A stretch of DNA of 64,000 bases from Pseudomonas sp. ADAK18 (GTDB taxonomy: Bacteria; Pseudomonadota; Gammaproteobacteria; Pseudomonadales; Pseudomonadaceae), in assembly GCF_012935695.1 (NCBI RefSeq), contig NZ_CP052859.1, forward strand, positions 4,691,001 through 4,755,000, written 5' to 3'. Positions 49,485 to 58,561 of this stretch are shown here, piece after piece; within the stretch, counting starts at the first letter, position 1, and each line of letters opens with the position of its first letter. Position numbers and translations under genes: made by a program. Below the pieces are notes generated by a model, which saw only the letters and a program-made list of their open reading frames with translations, was not told the DNA's origin and searched no databases.

Positions 49485-50489
49485 TTAATAAATCAAGCTG
49501 ACACCCGCCAGATCGAACCGCTTGACCTGCAACTCTTCGGTCAAGGTACCCAAAGCGACATCGAGCATGTCCAGACGGAACACCCCGCTGACCTCACGAT
49601 CAGCCAGGTCTGCGTTGGTCAACACCACGCGACCGGGGCGATAGCGGTTAAGTTGCTCGATAACCTTGGCCAACGGCTGGCGATCAAATACCAGCACGCC
49701 GCGGCGCCAACTGGTGGCCCGCTGCACGTCCAGATTGTCGAGGGCCATCACCCCATCCCGAGGACTGTAGCGTACCGCCTGCCCCTCCTTGAGCACCGCG
49801 TCGGTCGAGCCTTTTTGCGGCGGCGCATGCAACGTGACCGCCACGCTGTGTTGCAGCACTCCGACCCAGGCCCGCTGATCGTCCTCTCGCCCGACCACAA
49901 ACCGCGTGCCCAAGGCGCGGGTTTGCCCGCTGGCACTCTGCACCACAAAGGGCCGGGTTTCCTGGCCTGTCATCGGCGCCACGTCAAAAATCGCCGAGCC
50001 AGCCAGCAGGCTGATGCGCCGTTGGGTCGCGTCGAAGTCCAGGCGAATCGCGCTGGCAGAATCCAGCTCAACAGTGCTGCCATCCGCCAAGTGCACGGTG
50101 CGGACCTCACCCTTGTGGGTCAGGTAGTCAGCTTGCATCTGCAGCAACGCCTCGGGCCCGCGCACCCAACCAACACCGGCCACCACCAACAACAGCGCCG
50201 CAACGCCTGCCATGCGCCAGGGTCTACGGCGATGGGAACGTCCCACCGGCGCACTGACAGCATCAGGACGCTGGCGATAGGCAAGTGCCGCCGGATTTTG
50301 ATGCGCTTCACCCAACGCGGCCCAAGTCTGCTCGGCATACCGCAGGGCCGCTTCGTGGCGACTATCCCGGGCAATCCAGTGCCGCAATTCGGCTTGTTCG
50401 TGCTCATCAAGGGCACCGGCGTGCAGGCGCACCGCCCAATCGGCGGCGGCCTCAGTGATGCTGTGCTGTTGCGGAGCCTGGCTATTCAC
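49485..50489 (-). CDS. hasS: FecR-family anti-sigma factor HasS
   Basis: The 334-residue protein has a cytoplasmic N-terminal sigma-binding segment (ITEAAADWAVRLHAGALDEHEQAELRHWI, DUF4880), one membrane helix (about 85-103, MAGVAALLLVVAGVGWVRG), a FecR domain (LADGSTVELDSASAIRLDFD) and a C-terminal secretin/STN-like tail that contacts the receptor. It should relay haem-HasA binding by HasR to HasI. The start codon is GTG (50489), with no strong Shine-Dalgarno, 61 bp after hasI. Confidence 0.9.
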   Translation of the reverse strand: MNSQAPQQHSITEAAADWAVRLHAGALDEHEQAELRHWIARDSRHEAALRYAEQTWAALGEAHQNPAALAYRQRPDAVSAPVGRSHRRRPWRMAGVAALLLVVAGVGWVRGPEALLQMQADYLTHKGEVRTVHLADGSTVELDSASAIRLDFDATQRRISLLAGSAIFDVAPMTGQETRPFVVQSASGQTRALGTRFVVGREDDQRAWVGVLQHSVAVTLHAPPQKGSTDAVLKEGQAVRYSPRDGVMALDNLDVQRATSWRRGVLVFDRQPLAKVIEQLNRYRPGRVVLTNADLADREVSGVFRLDMLDVALGTLTEELQVKRFDLAGVSLIY

Positions 50490-50550
50490 GTGTGAATCTC
50501 GAATTCTCGTTATGTACGCTGTGACGTTTGACCCTGGATTTTTCGGTAAT

Positions 50551-51072
50551 TCATTCGTCGGCTGACATTAGCTCTTCGTCCTGCAAGCGCTGCATGACAT
50601 AGGCTAAGGCCTTGGCCAGATGCTTTTGCACTGAACTGTCGGAAATATCCAGGTGCCGGGCGACCTGAGCGTGGGTCATGCCTTCAATACGATTGAGACG
50701 GAAGATCTGCCGGGTTCGCTCCGGCAGTTCCGCCAGTGCCTGCTTCAATGCCTGTCGCTGTTGCTGCGCCATCGCCTGAGCCTCCAACCCGGCCACATCA
50801 TCTTCAATCTCGGCCAGCGCCTCGTGGGGCACAGAGTCAGTCTTGCGCCGCGTTTCCTGGCGAATATGGTCGATCAGCAGATTGCTGGCCGTTCGATAGA
50901 GATAGCCCTGGGAGTTGTCGATGCGCTCGCCTACCGGCTTTTGGGCCAGGCGCAGGAAACTTTCCTGTACCAGGTCCGCAGCCAACTGCGGGTCCCGCAC
51001 CCGGCGCGACAGATACCCGCGCAGGGCATCAGCGTGCTTGAGAAACAGGCCCTTGAGATCCACGTCCGACAA
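50551..51072 (-). CDS. hasI: ECF sigma factor HasI (FecI-type)
   Basis: The 173-residue sigma factor contains region 2 (HADALRGYLSRRVRDPQLAADLVQESFLRLAQKP) and region 4 (ALAELPERTRQIFRLNRIEGMTHAQVARHLDISDSSVQKHLAKAL), the iron-starvation FecI type. It should direct RNA polymerase to hasR after HasS release. The initiation codon is TTG (51072) with GGGAG at 6-bp spacing, which may limit its level. A strong Fur box is upstream. Confidence 0.9.
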   Translation of the reverse strand: MSDVDLKGLFLKHADALRGYLSRRVRDPQLAADLVQESFLRLAQKPVGERIDNSQGYLYRTASNLLIDHIRQETRRKTDSVPHEALAEIEDDVAGLEAQAMAQQQRQALKQALAELPERTRQIFRLNRIEGMTHAQVARHLDISDSSVQKHLAKALAYVMQRLQDEELMSADE

Positions 51073-51119
51073 ACCGACTCCCTGGTATGTAAACGAAACA
51101 GGCGGGCATCTTAAGCATT

Positions 51120-51138
51120 GTCGAGAATGATTTTCAAT
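51120..51138 (-). promoter_or_regulatory. Fur box upstream of hasI
   Basis: The core GAGAATGATTTTCA (51123-51136) matches GAGAATnATTnTCA exactly. It begins 51 bp upstream of the TTG start of hasI. Confidence 0.75.
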
Positions 51139-51301
51139 TGATATCGGCTCGTGACTGACGCGAAGCTAGTTTTTATTCACCGTTCGATAATCGAACAATT
51201 ACTCACACCTAACGTCGCAATAATTAACCATCTGGTACATTTTATCTCCACAGACTGACGCCGTTCAGTCCAAGCCAAAAACAACAGTGGAGACGCCCCT
51301 T

Positions 51302-51742
51302 ATGCCCCCCATCGTGCTGGTGCTTAACGGCCCCAACCTGAACCTGCTCGGCACCCGCGAGCCCGCCACTTATGGCCATGAAACCCTCGCCGACATCGCC
51401 GCCCTGTGTGGCCGCAGCGCCGAACAGCTGGGCCTGAAAGTGGAGTTTCGCCAGACCAATCATGAAGGCGAACTGCTGGACTGGATCCACGGCGCCCGTG
51501 CCCGTTGCGCCGGGATCGTGATCAACCCGGCCGCCTGGACCCACACTTCGGTAGCGATCCGAGATGCTCTGGTGGCCAGTGAAGTGCCGGTGATCGAGGT
51601 GCACCTGTCCAACGTGCATGCGCGGGAAGCATTTCGTCATCACTCCTTCGTCTCACCGATTGCCAAGGCTGTGCTCGCCGGTTTCGGCAGCCACGGCTAT
51701 CACCTGGCCCTTGAGCATTTCAGCCAGGCCTTGAAGGGATGA
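51302..51742 (+). CDS. aroQ: Type II 3-dehydroquinate dehydratase
   Basis: A dodecameric-type dehydroquinase of 146 residues interconverting 3-dehydroquinate and 3-dehydroshikimate. It shows [19 protein letters not shown] (catalytic Tyr), [30 protein letters not shown] and [18 protein letters not shown] (catalytic His). The ATG at 51302 has GGAG upstream. The stop overlaps the start of the dehydrogenase (ATGA), so it works with it; pseudomonads have further aroQ copies for biosynthesis, and this one is placed for catabolism. Confidence 0.93.
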   Translation: MPPIVLVLNGPNLNLLGTREPATYGHETLADIAALCGRSAEQLGLKVEFRQTNHEGELLDWIHGARARCAGIVINPAAWTHTSVAIRDALVASEVPVIEVHLSNVHAREAFRHHSFVSPIAKAVLAGFGSHGYHLALEHFSQALKG

Positions 51743-52605
51743 GCCTCATGCCCCAACGCCGAATTCTGGCCGGCCTGATCGGCGCCGGCATCCAGGCCTC
51801 GCGCACCCCCGCCCTGCACGAGCAGGAAGGTGACGCGCACGGCTTGCGCTATCTGTATCGCTTGATCGACCTGGATCAATTGCACCTGGACACCACTGCC
51901 CTGCCCGACCTGCTCAGCGCCGCCGAACAAATGAGCTTCACCGGTTTGAACATCACCTACCCATGCAAGCAGGTGATCCTGGCACTGCTCGACGAACTTT
52001 CGCCCGAAGCGCGGGGGATTGGCGCGGTTAACACGGTCGTGTTCCAGGGCGGCAAACGCATTGGTCATAACACCGACTGCCTGGGATTCGCCGAAGGGTT
52101 TCGCCGAGGCTTGAGTGGCGTGGCGCGCAAGCAGGTGGTGCAAATGGGCGCAGGCGGTGCAGGTGCGGCGGTGGCTCATGCATTGCTGGGGGAAGGCGTC
52201 GAACGATTAAGCATTTTCGATGTGGACGAAGGCCGTGCCCGAAGCCTGGCCGATAACCTCAACCAGCATTTCGGCGCTGGCCGAGCCCAGGCGGGCAGCG
52301 ACTTGCACCACGCCATGGCCGAGGCCGACGGCCTGGTGAACACCACGCCCATGGGCATGACCAAGTTGCCGGGTATACCAGTGCCGCTTGCAACGTTGCG
52401 GTCCGAGTTATGGGTGGCGGAGATTGTCTATTTCCCGCTGGAAACCGAACTGCTGCGCAACGCCCGGGCGCTGGGTTGCCGCACATTGGATGGCGGCAAC
52501 ATGGCAGTGTTTCAGGCGGTAAAGGCGTTTGAGTTGTTCAGTGGCGAAGTGGCCGATGCAGGGCGAATGTTGGCGCACTTCCAGAGCATGAACAGCCCTC
52601 TGTAG
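51739..52605 (+). CDS. Shikimate/quinate dehydrogenase (NAD-type, AroE family)
   Basis: A 288-residue AroE-family enzyme. The substrate Lys is in [15 protein letters not shown] and the Asp in [12 protein letters not shown]. The cofactor fold is [17 protein letters not shown] followed by FDVDEGRA; the Asp after beta-2, instead of the NRT motif of NADP-dependent AroE, predicts NAD+ preference, as in quinate/shikimate dehydrogenases. With the neighbouring aroQ, quiC and an MFS permease it fits hydroaromatic catabolism rather than aromatic amino-acid synthesis. Confidence 0.85.
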   Translation: MSLMPQRRILAGLIGAGIQASRTPALHEQEGDAHGLRYLYRLIDLDQLHLDTTALPDLLSAAEQMSFTGLNITYPCKQVILALLDELSPEARGIGAVNTVVFQGGKRIGHNTDCLGFAEGFRRGLSGVARKQVVQMGAGGAGAAVAHALLGEGVERLSIFDVDEGRARSLADNLNQHFGAGRAQAGSDLHHAMAEADGLVNTTPMGMTKLPGIPVPLATLRSELWVAEIVYFPLETELLRNARALGCRTLDGGNMAVFQAVKAFELFSGEVADAGRMLAHFQSMNSPL

Positions 52606-52618
52606 GAACCGGGAAAAA

Positions 52619-52724
52619 TGTGGCGGGCTTGCTCGCGAAAGCGGTCTTTCAGTTGGCACATCAGGTGATTGACACACCGCTTTCGCGAGCAAGCCCGCTC
52701 CCACACAAGCCAGCTCCCACATTG
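52619..52724. repeat. REPIN, GGCTTGCTCGCGAAAG class, with partial second unit
   Basis: TGTGGCGGGCTTGCTCGCGA near 52619 and the inverse arm to 52706. A partial arm of the GGCTTGCCTGCGATAG class (AAGCCAGCTCCCACA) follows to 52724, showing two classes abutting. Confidence 0.85.
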
Positions 52725-52738
52725 GGTCCGTGTTGCAT

Positions 52739-53404
52739 TCAGGCCTGCAGGTAGCGCAACACCGACTCGCAAATCATCGCCCGATGCCGCTGCTTGACCG
52801 CCTCGTCCGACAATTCGATCTGAAAGATCTCACTGAAGGTGTGGCGGTTGGACACGCGATAAAAGCTGAACGAGTTGATCAGCAGATGGACATCCAGCGG
52901 TTCCAGGCCTTCGCGAAACACCCCCAACTCCGCCCCACGGCGCAAGGTCGCGCCGAGGGCCTCAAGGATGTTGCTGTTCATCGCCTTGATCGCGTCGGAC
53001 TGCTTCACATACTCGGCGTTGTGGATATTTTCGATACTGACGATCCGCACAAAATCCACATTCTGGTCGTGATGATCAAAGGTAAATTCCACCAGGCGCC
53101 GGATAGCTTCCCGAGGCTCCAGCGCTGTCAGGTTCATCCGCGCTTCGGTGTTACGAATATCGCCGTAGAGCTTCTCCAGCACCTCGACATACAGCTGTTC
53201 CTTGCTGCCGAAGTAGTAATAGATCATGCGCTTGGAGGTGTCGATGCGCTCGGCGATGGCGTCTACCCGGGCGCCGGAAAGGCCCTGCTGGACAAACTCG
53301 ACAATGGCCTCCTGGAGAATATTCTCGCGGGTCTTCTCCGGATTGTTCTTGCGTCCCTTGCGTGGCGTCGATGACGTTGCTGGGAGTTCGGAAGTCGAGT
53401 TCAT
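52739..53404 (-). CDS. TetR/AcrR regulator of the hydroaromatic cluster
   Basis: A 221-residue TetR regulator with the N-terminal HTH (KTRENILQEAIVEFVQQGLSGARVDAIAERIDTSKRMIYYYFGSKEQLYVEVLEK) and a helical C-terminal ligand domain. It is transcribed toward the aroQ-aroE pair and away from quiC. As no other regulator is in the cluster, control of quiC and the MFS gene through the ACCAACCAGTTAGT site is the natural inference; the ligand is unknown, perhaps a pathway intermediate. Confidence 0.85.
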   Translation of the reverse strand: MNSTSELPATSSTPRKGRKNNPEKTRENILQEAIVEFVQQGLSGARVDAIAERIDTSKRMIYYYFGSKEQLYVEVLEKLYGDIRNTEARMNLTALEPREAIRRLVEFTFDHHDQNVDFVRIVSIENIHNAEYVKQSDAIKAMNSNILEALGATLRRGAELGVFREGLEPLDVHLLINSFSFYRVSNRHTFSEIFQIELSDEAVKQRHRAMICESVLRYLQA

Positions 53405-53475
53405 GGTGCGCTCACGGCCATTTATGCAGGCCGTGATTATGGGCCGCTGCGCACGGCGAAGGAAGCGCCAAGGCC

Positions 53476-55380
53476 TTACAACTTGGCCTGGCGCACGGCG
53501 CCGCTGCGGGACTTGGCCATGGCCGCCAGGCGTACTGCCACGTTGGCTGCGCCGTAACCGGCATAGCCGTTCTTGCGCTGGATGATCTCGAAGAAAAACC
53601 GCCCTTCGAACGGTTCGGTGTACACATGAAACAACTCGCCGCCCTGGGCGTCACGGTCGTAGAGCACGTTGTAGTAGGCCAGTTCGCTGAGGAACTGGTC
53701 ATCGAAATCAAAGCGTGCGGCCAGGTCATCGTAGTAGTTAAGCGGGATATCCAGCAGCGGCACGCCGGCCTCTTTGGCCCGGCTGACCTCGGCGAAAATG
53801 TCCGCGCAGTCGAAGGCAATGTGATGCACGCCTGAGCCGCGATAGCTGGACAATGCGTGGGAAATCGCCGTGTTGCGGTTCTCGGAGATATTCAGCGGCA
53901 GGCGAATCGAACTGCAGCGGCTGCGCAGCGCACGGCTTTTCACCAGACCATAAGGATCGGGCAGCACCACTTCATCGTCGGCCTCGAAATCCAGCAGGCT
54001 TTTGTAGAACAGTACCCAGCTGTCGAGGCTGTCGGCTGGCAAAGCCATCGCCATGTGGTCGATACGCAACAAACCGCCGCCATCCAATACCGGGGCTTGC
54101 AGGTTAAAATCGGTGTCATAGATCCCACCTTGATCCTGATCCACCAGATAAATCAGGCTACCATCGGGCGCACGCACCGCCGCCAGTTCCAGCTCGTTGG
54201 GGCCGACCAGCCCGCGATAAGGCTGACCCTTGTAGGCCACCGCCCGCTCCAGGGCCTTGGCGCTGTCCTTGACCCGAATCGCCGTAGCGCACAACGATGG
54301 CCCGTGGGCTTCGAAGAAGTTGTGGGCAAAGGAATAGGGTTCACAGTTGAGGATCAGGTTGATATCGCCTTGGCGCAGCAGACTGACATGCTTGGAGCGA
54401 TGCTCACCGGCCTTGACGAAGCCCAGGCGCTGCAACCATTGCGTGAGCTTGGCGCCGAGGTTTTCATCCACGGCAAACTCCAGAAACTCGATGCCGTCGT
54501 ACTCGCTGGCGGCCGGTGTTTCAAACAGTGCTTCAAGCTGGGCGGCCGGCGCGGCCTCCTGTGCCAGGCGCTGGCGGGTCTTCTCTTCCAGGTACAGCAG
54601 CGAGCGCAAACCATCGGCGGCATTAGCTCGGGTTGGCGCGGCGCGAAAGCCGTCGTTGAAGATTTCCAGGGACAGAGGTCCGGTGTAGCCGCTCCTGATA
54701 ATGGGCGCGAGAAAGCCTGGCAGATCGAACTCACCCTGGCCCGGGAAGCAGCGGAAATGCCGGCTCCACTCCAGCACATCCATCGCCAGGATCGGTGCAT
54801 CGGCCATTTGCACAAAGAAGATCTTGTCCCCGGGAATCTTGGCGATGGCGCTGGGATCGCCCTTGAGGGACAGGGTGTGAAAACTGTCCAGCAACACGCC
54901 GAGGCTGGGGTGATCAATTTGTCGCACCAGATTCCACACCTGCTGCCAGGTGTTGACGTGCCGACCCCAGGCCAGAGCTTCATACCCAATGCGCAAGCCA
55001 CGCCGGCCGGCGCGTTCGGCCAGCAGGCTCAAGTCGTCCAGCAGAATGCGTTCATCGCCGAGCGAATCGGCTGACGCGTTGCTGCACACCAGCACCAGGT
55101 CGGTGCCCAGTTCCTGCATCAAGTCGAATTTGCGCTCGGCTCGCTCCAGGTTGTGTGCGAGGCGCTCGCGGCGGCAGCCTTCAAAATCACGGAAGGGCTG
55201 AAACAAGGTGATCGCGATACCCAGGTCGGCGCACATCTGCCTAACTTCCCGCGGGCTGCCGTCGTAATACAACAAGTCATTCTCGAAGATTTCCACGCCA
55301 TCAAACCCGGCGGCGGCAATGGCTTCGAGCTTTTCCGGCAGGGTTCCACTCAGGGAAACGGTGGCAATGGAACGTTGCAT
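53476..55380 (-). CDS. quiC: 3-dehydroshikimate dehydratase fused to HPPD-like domain (QuiC1)
   Basis: A 634-residue two-domain protein. The N-terminal TIM-barrel dehydratase (about 1-280) shows FDGVEIFENDLLYYDG, EALAWGRHVNTWQQ and GYTGPLSLEIFND, giving metal-dependent conversion of 3-dehydroshikimate to protocatechuate. The C-terminal half (about 295-634) is a vicinal-oxygen-chelate domain like 4-hydroxyphenylpyruvate dioxygenase (HHIAFDCADIF, FFFEIIQRKNGYAGYGAANVAVR). The size equals known pseudomonad QuiC1. The ATG at 55380 with GGAG upstream is chosen over an open frame to 55422. Confidence 0.9.
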   Translation of the reverse strand: MQRSIATVSLSGTLPEKLEAIAAAGFDGVEIFENDLLYYDGSPREVRQMCADLGIAITLFQPFRDFEGCRRERLAHNLERAERKFDLMQELGTDLVLVCSNASADSLGDERILLDDLSLLAERAGRRGLRIGYEALAWGRHVNTWQQVWNLVRQIDHPSLGVLLDSFHTLSLKGDPSAIAKIPGDKIFFVQMADAPILAMDVLEWSRHFRCFPGQGEFDLPGFLAPIIRSGYTGPLSLEIFNDGFRAAPTRANAADGLRSLLYLEEKTRQRLAQEAAPAAQLEALFETPAASEYDGIEFLEFAVDENLGAKLTQWLQRLGFVKAGEHRSKHVSLLRQGDINLILNCEPYSFAHNFFEAHGPSLCATAIRVKDSAKALERAVAYKGQPYRGLVGPNELELAAVRAPDGSLIYLVDQDQGGIYDTDFNLQAPVLDGGGLLRIDHMAMALPADSLDSWVLFYKSLLDFEADDEVVLPDPYGLVKSRALRSRCSSIRLPLNISENRNTAISHALSSYRGSGVHHIAFDCADIFAEVSRAKEAGVPLLDIPLNYYDDLAARFDFDDQFLSELAYYNVLYDRDAQGGELFHVYTEPFEGRFFFEIIQRKNGYAGYGAANVAVRLAAMAKSRSGAVRQAKL

Positions 55381-55461
55381 GGGGTAACTCCCGGCAATAA
55401 AGGCAGGTCTTGTTTGCGGCAAATTATTGGCTTCGACTGTCCTCGCCGTAAATTAAAATGT

Positions 55462-55475
55462 ACCAACCAGTTAGT
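55462..55475. promoter_or_regulatory. Candidate TetR operator in quiC-MFS divergent region
   Basis: ACCAACCAGTTAGT is a near-palindrome (ACCAAC with GTTAGT, one mismatch) set in AT-rich flanks, about 82 bp upstream of quiC and 161 bp upstream of the permease. Confidence 0.45.
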
Positions 55476-55635
55476 TTTATGGGCGATTATCGAACACAAT
55501 GGCCATTGGCGAATTGACGATTTTTTAGCCACTGCGCACCATCGACCGCACCTTGAACCGCGCTTTCATTGGACGGGCTCAAGGGATCAAGACCCAGAAC
55601 ACACCATAAAAATTTCAAAAAACGGGTACCTCATC

Positions 55636-56970
55636 ATGCCTTCGCAAAACTCCGCCGTGGCCGCGCGCCCTGGCATTCCCCATAGCGGCATCGGCGACAA
55701 GATTCGTGGTGCCCTGGCCGTCGGCAAGACTCGCTGGGGCATGCTGGCCCTGGTGTTTTTCGCCACCACCCTGAACTACATCGACCGTGCCGCCCTCGGG
55801 GTGATGCAGCCGATCCTGGCCAAGGAAATGAGCTGGACGGCGATGGATTACGCCAATATCAACTTCTGGTTCCAGGTCGGCTACGCCATCGGTTTTGTGC
55901 TGCAAGGCCGGTTGATCGACCGGGTCGGCGTCAAGCGCGTGTTCTTCTGCGCAGTGCTGTTGTGGAGCATCGCCACCGGCGCCCACGGCCTGGCCACCTC
56001 AGCAGTGGGTTTCATGGTGTGCCGCTTTATCCTCGGGCTGACCGAAGCCGCCAACTACCCGGCGTGCGTCAAGACCACCCGCCTGTGGTTCCCCGCCGGT
56101 GAGCGAGCAGTGGCCACCGGGATCTTCAACGCTGGCACCAACGTCGGCGCCATGCTCACCCCCATGCTGTTGCCGCTGATCCTCCACGTGTGGGGCTGGC
56201 AGGCGGCATTCCTGTGCATGTCGGCGCTCGGGGCAATCTGGCTGATTTTCTGGGGTTTGAAGTACTACAACCCGCAAGAGCATCCGAGCGTTAAGCAATC
56301 AGAACTGGACTACGTGCAACAGGAAGTCGAGCCGGAACAACCCCCCGTGCCGTTCAGCCGCATCCTGCGCATGCGCGGCACCTGGGCCTTCGCTCTGGCT
56401 TACGCGATGACCGCGCCGGTGTTCTGGTTCTACCTGTATTGGCTGCCGCCGTTTCTCAACCAGCAATACAACCTGGGGATCAACGTGACCCAGATGGGCA
56501 TCCCGCTGATCATCATTTACCTGACGGCAGACTTCGGCAGCATTGGCGGCGGGATTCTGTCTTCGTTCCTGATCGGCCGCGGGATGAACGCTATCAAGGC
56601 GCGGTTTGTGTCGATGCTGCTGTTCGCCTGCTGCATCGTCGGGGTGATCATGGCCGCCGGCTCCAGCCAGCTGTGGGTCGCGGTATTTGCCATCTCCCTG
56701 GCCATCGGCGCGCATCAGGCCTGGACCGCCAACATCTGGAGCCTGGTGATGGACTACACGCCCAAGCACATGATGAGTACGGTGTTTGGTTTTGGCGGCA
56801 TGTGCGCGGCCATCGGCGGGATGTTCATGACCCAGATCGTCGGGCATATCCTCACGGTCACGAATAACAACTACACGGTGCTGTTCACCCTGATTCCGGC
56901 GATGTACTTCATCGCCCTGATCTGGATGTACTTCATGGCCCCGCGCAAGATTCCTACCGTCGACGCCTGA
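55636..56970 (+). CDS. MFS permease, anion:cation symporter type, hydroaromatic acids
   Basis: A 444-residue major facilitator of the ACS (phthalate/glucarate permease) family, with 12 segments. Landmarks are TTLNYIDRAALGVMQPILAKEM, the A-motif GRLIDRVGVKRVF and RFILGLTEAANYPACVK, the last typical of ACS permeases. Given divergent quiC and the cluster contents, quinate or shikimate uptake is inferred. The ATG at 55636 lies in a TCATCATG context without a clear Shine-Dalgarno. It ends 6 bp before a convergent DMT gene. Confidence 0.85.
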   Translation: MPSQNSAVAARPGIPHSGIGDKIRGALAVGKTRWGMLALVFFATTLNYIDRAALGVMQPILAKEMSWTAMDYANINFWFQVGYAIGFVLQGRLIDRVGVKRVFFCAVLLWSIATGAHGLATSAVGFMVCRFILGLTEAANYPACVKTTRLWFPAGERAVATGIFNAGTNVGAMLTPMLLPLILHVWGWQAAFLCMSALGAIWLIFWGLKYYNPQEHPSVKQSELDYVQQEVEPEQPPVPFSRILRMRGTWAFALAYAMTAPVFWFYLYWLPPFLNQQYNLGINVTQMGIPLIIIYLTADFGSIGGGILSSFLIGRGMNAIKARFVSMLLFACCIVGVIMAAGSSQLWVAVFAISLAIGAHQAWTANIWSLVMDYTPKHMMSTVFGFGGMCAAIGGMFMTQIVGHILTVTNNNYTVLFTLIPAMYFIALIWMYFMAPRKIPTVDA

Positions 56971-56976
56971 TTCGAC

Positions 56977-57855
56977 TCAACTGCGCCGCTGCTGCCAGAC
57001 AGCGGCCAGACCGCTCAAGCAAATCACCCCGATCCCGACCACCGTGGTCAGGTTCGGGGTATGCGCGAATACCAGCCAGCCCAACAACCCCGCGAACACG
57101 ATCTGACAATAGCCAAACGGCGCCAGCAAGGCCGGTGCCGCAAAGCGGAACGCCTTGGTCAGCAGCAAGTGCGCGGTCATCCCGCAAGTACCCAGCGCCA
57201 GCATCAACACGCCATTCCACAGGCTCGGCACTTGCCAGAAGAACGGCACCAGCGCACTCATCACCAGGGTGTTGCACAGCCCGGCGAAGAAGTTGCTGGT
57301 GGTCGGGCTGTCGTACTGGCTGAGGATGCGGGTGAGCAATTGGTAGAAGCAGAAAAATAGCGCGGAACACAACGGCAGCAACACCGCTGGCGTGAACAGT
57401 TCACCGCCCGGGTGAACGATGATCAAGACACCGACAAAACCACAAATCACCGCCAGCCATTGGCCACGGGTCACGTGCTCGCCCAGCAAGGGCACCGACA
57501 ACGCCGTCACCAGGATCGGCGCCAGGAAGTTGACCGCAGTAGCTTCGGCCAACGGAATAAATTGCAGGGCCGTGGTGAAGAACAGGCTGGTGCCCAGCAG
57601 GCACAAGGCCCGCACCACTTGCAGCCCCGGCCGTTTACTGCGCAACACTCGCAGCCCGGATTGCGGCAGGAAGATCCCGGCCATCAGCAACGTATGCACC
57701 ATGTAGCGGGCCCACACCACCATCACGATCGGATAGAAACCGGCCAGGTATTTGGACAAGGCGTCGTGGCTCGAAAACAGAAAGGTCGCCACCACAATCA
57801 GCAAAATGCCTTTGAAGGGGTGGTTGACGCCGGAAAGTGGAGTACTGAGGGTCAT
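56977..57855 (-). CDS. EamA/DMT family transporter
   Basis: A 292-residue drug/metabolite transporter with ten hydrophobic segments in two EamA repeats (first: IVVATFLFSSHDALSKYLAGFYPIVMVVWARYMVHTL; second: AVLLPLCSALFFCFYQLLTR). It opens MTLSTPLSGVNHPFKG. The substrate is unknown; family members export amino acids or small metabolites. It converges with the hydroaromatic permease and probably belongs to no operon. Confidence 0.88.
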   Translation of the reverse strand: MTLSTPLSGVNHPFKGILLIVVATFLFSSHDALSKYLAGFYPIVMVVWARYMVHTLLMAGIFLPQSGLRVLRSKRPGLQVVRALCLLGTSLFFTTALQFIPLAEATAVNFLAPILVTALSVPLLGEHVTRGQWLAVICGFVGVLIIVHPGGELFTPAVLLPLCSALFFCFYQLLTRILSQYDSPTTSNFFAGLCNTLVMSALVPFFWQVPSLWNGVLMLALGTCGMTAHLLLTKAFRFAAPALLAPFGYCQIVFAGLLGWLVFAHTPNLTTVVGIGVICLSGLAAVWQQRRS

Positions 57856-58038
57856 TGTGTTCTCTTGAGTGGCAGGCTGAAATGACCGCCGCAAACGGGG
57901 CACAATCTAGAGCCGTGCGTACGTCTAGCTCAAGAGCATAACCAAACACTGTTCGAACAGCGCACTAAATCGCGGGAATCGAGTCGAACGCTGCATTCAG
58001 CCCTGTCATCGCGCGTTTTTTAACCAAGGCTTTTCATC

Positions 58039-58464
58039 ATGAAAAAAACACTGTTGATTCTGTCCGCTCTTGCCCTGCTCAGCGCCTGTAACAAAGAAGC
58101 CCAGGACAATAAGCCCGTCCCTAAAGTGCCTCCTGCCTCTGTTCAAGCCACCCTGGTTCCCGAAACCCTGCCCACCGACAAATGGGTCGGCAACTGGACC
58201 GGCGTCGAAGGACTGAACCTGACCATCAGCAAAGATGACACCATCGGTCGCGGCCACTACGTACTGACCATGCAATACGGCCTCGATGCCGATGACTCCG
58301 GAACCTTCAAAGGCGTGGCCACCGAAGACGGCATCAACTTTACCCGCCCCGACGGCCCGCAAATCCTGCGTGCCGGCGATGGTGAAGCCACCGGTTTGAA
58401 GTGGCTGGCCGATAAAAAGAACTGCCTGGTGGTCAATAGTGGCGAAGGCTATTGCCGTCCGTAA
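58039..58464 (+). CDS. Small lipoprotein, function unknown
   Basis: A 141-residue lipoprotein with lipobox LLSAC (lipidated Cys at about 17, MKKTLLILSALALLSACNKE). The mature domain (TDKWVGNWTGVEGLNLTISKDD, GRGHYVLTMQYGLDADD, CLVVNSGEGYC) is beta-rich with a paired Cys near its end and resembles small lipocalin-like domains, but no named family is assigned. It is upstream of ypfJ on the same strand. Confidence 0.82.
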   Translation: MKKTLLILSALALLSACNKEAQDNKPVPKVPPASVQATLVPETLPTDKWVGNWTGVEGLNLTISKDDTIGRGHYVLTMQYGLDADDSGTFKGVATEDGINFTRPDGPQILRAGDGEATGLKWLADKKNCLVVNSGEGYCRP

Positions 58465-58561
58465 CATCCCTGGGCTTAGATAGCAGCGTCAGACAGCCGG
58501 ACTGGCGCCAACCCGACTCACCAACAACACTGATCTGCACGTTTATAAAGAGGATTGCCAC

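Noticed and set aside
47918..49501. 527-codon open frame antisense to hasR
   Set aside because: No family similarity or start; hasR on the other strand is complete.
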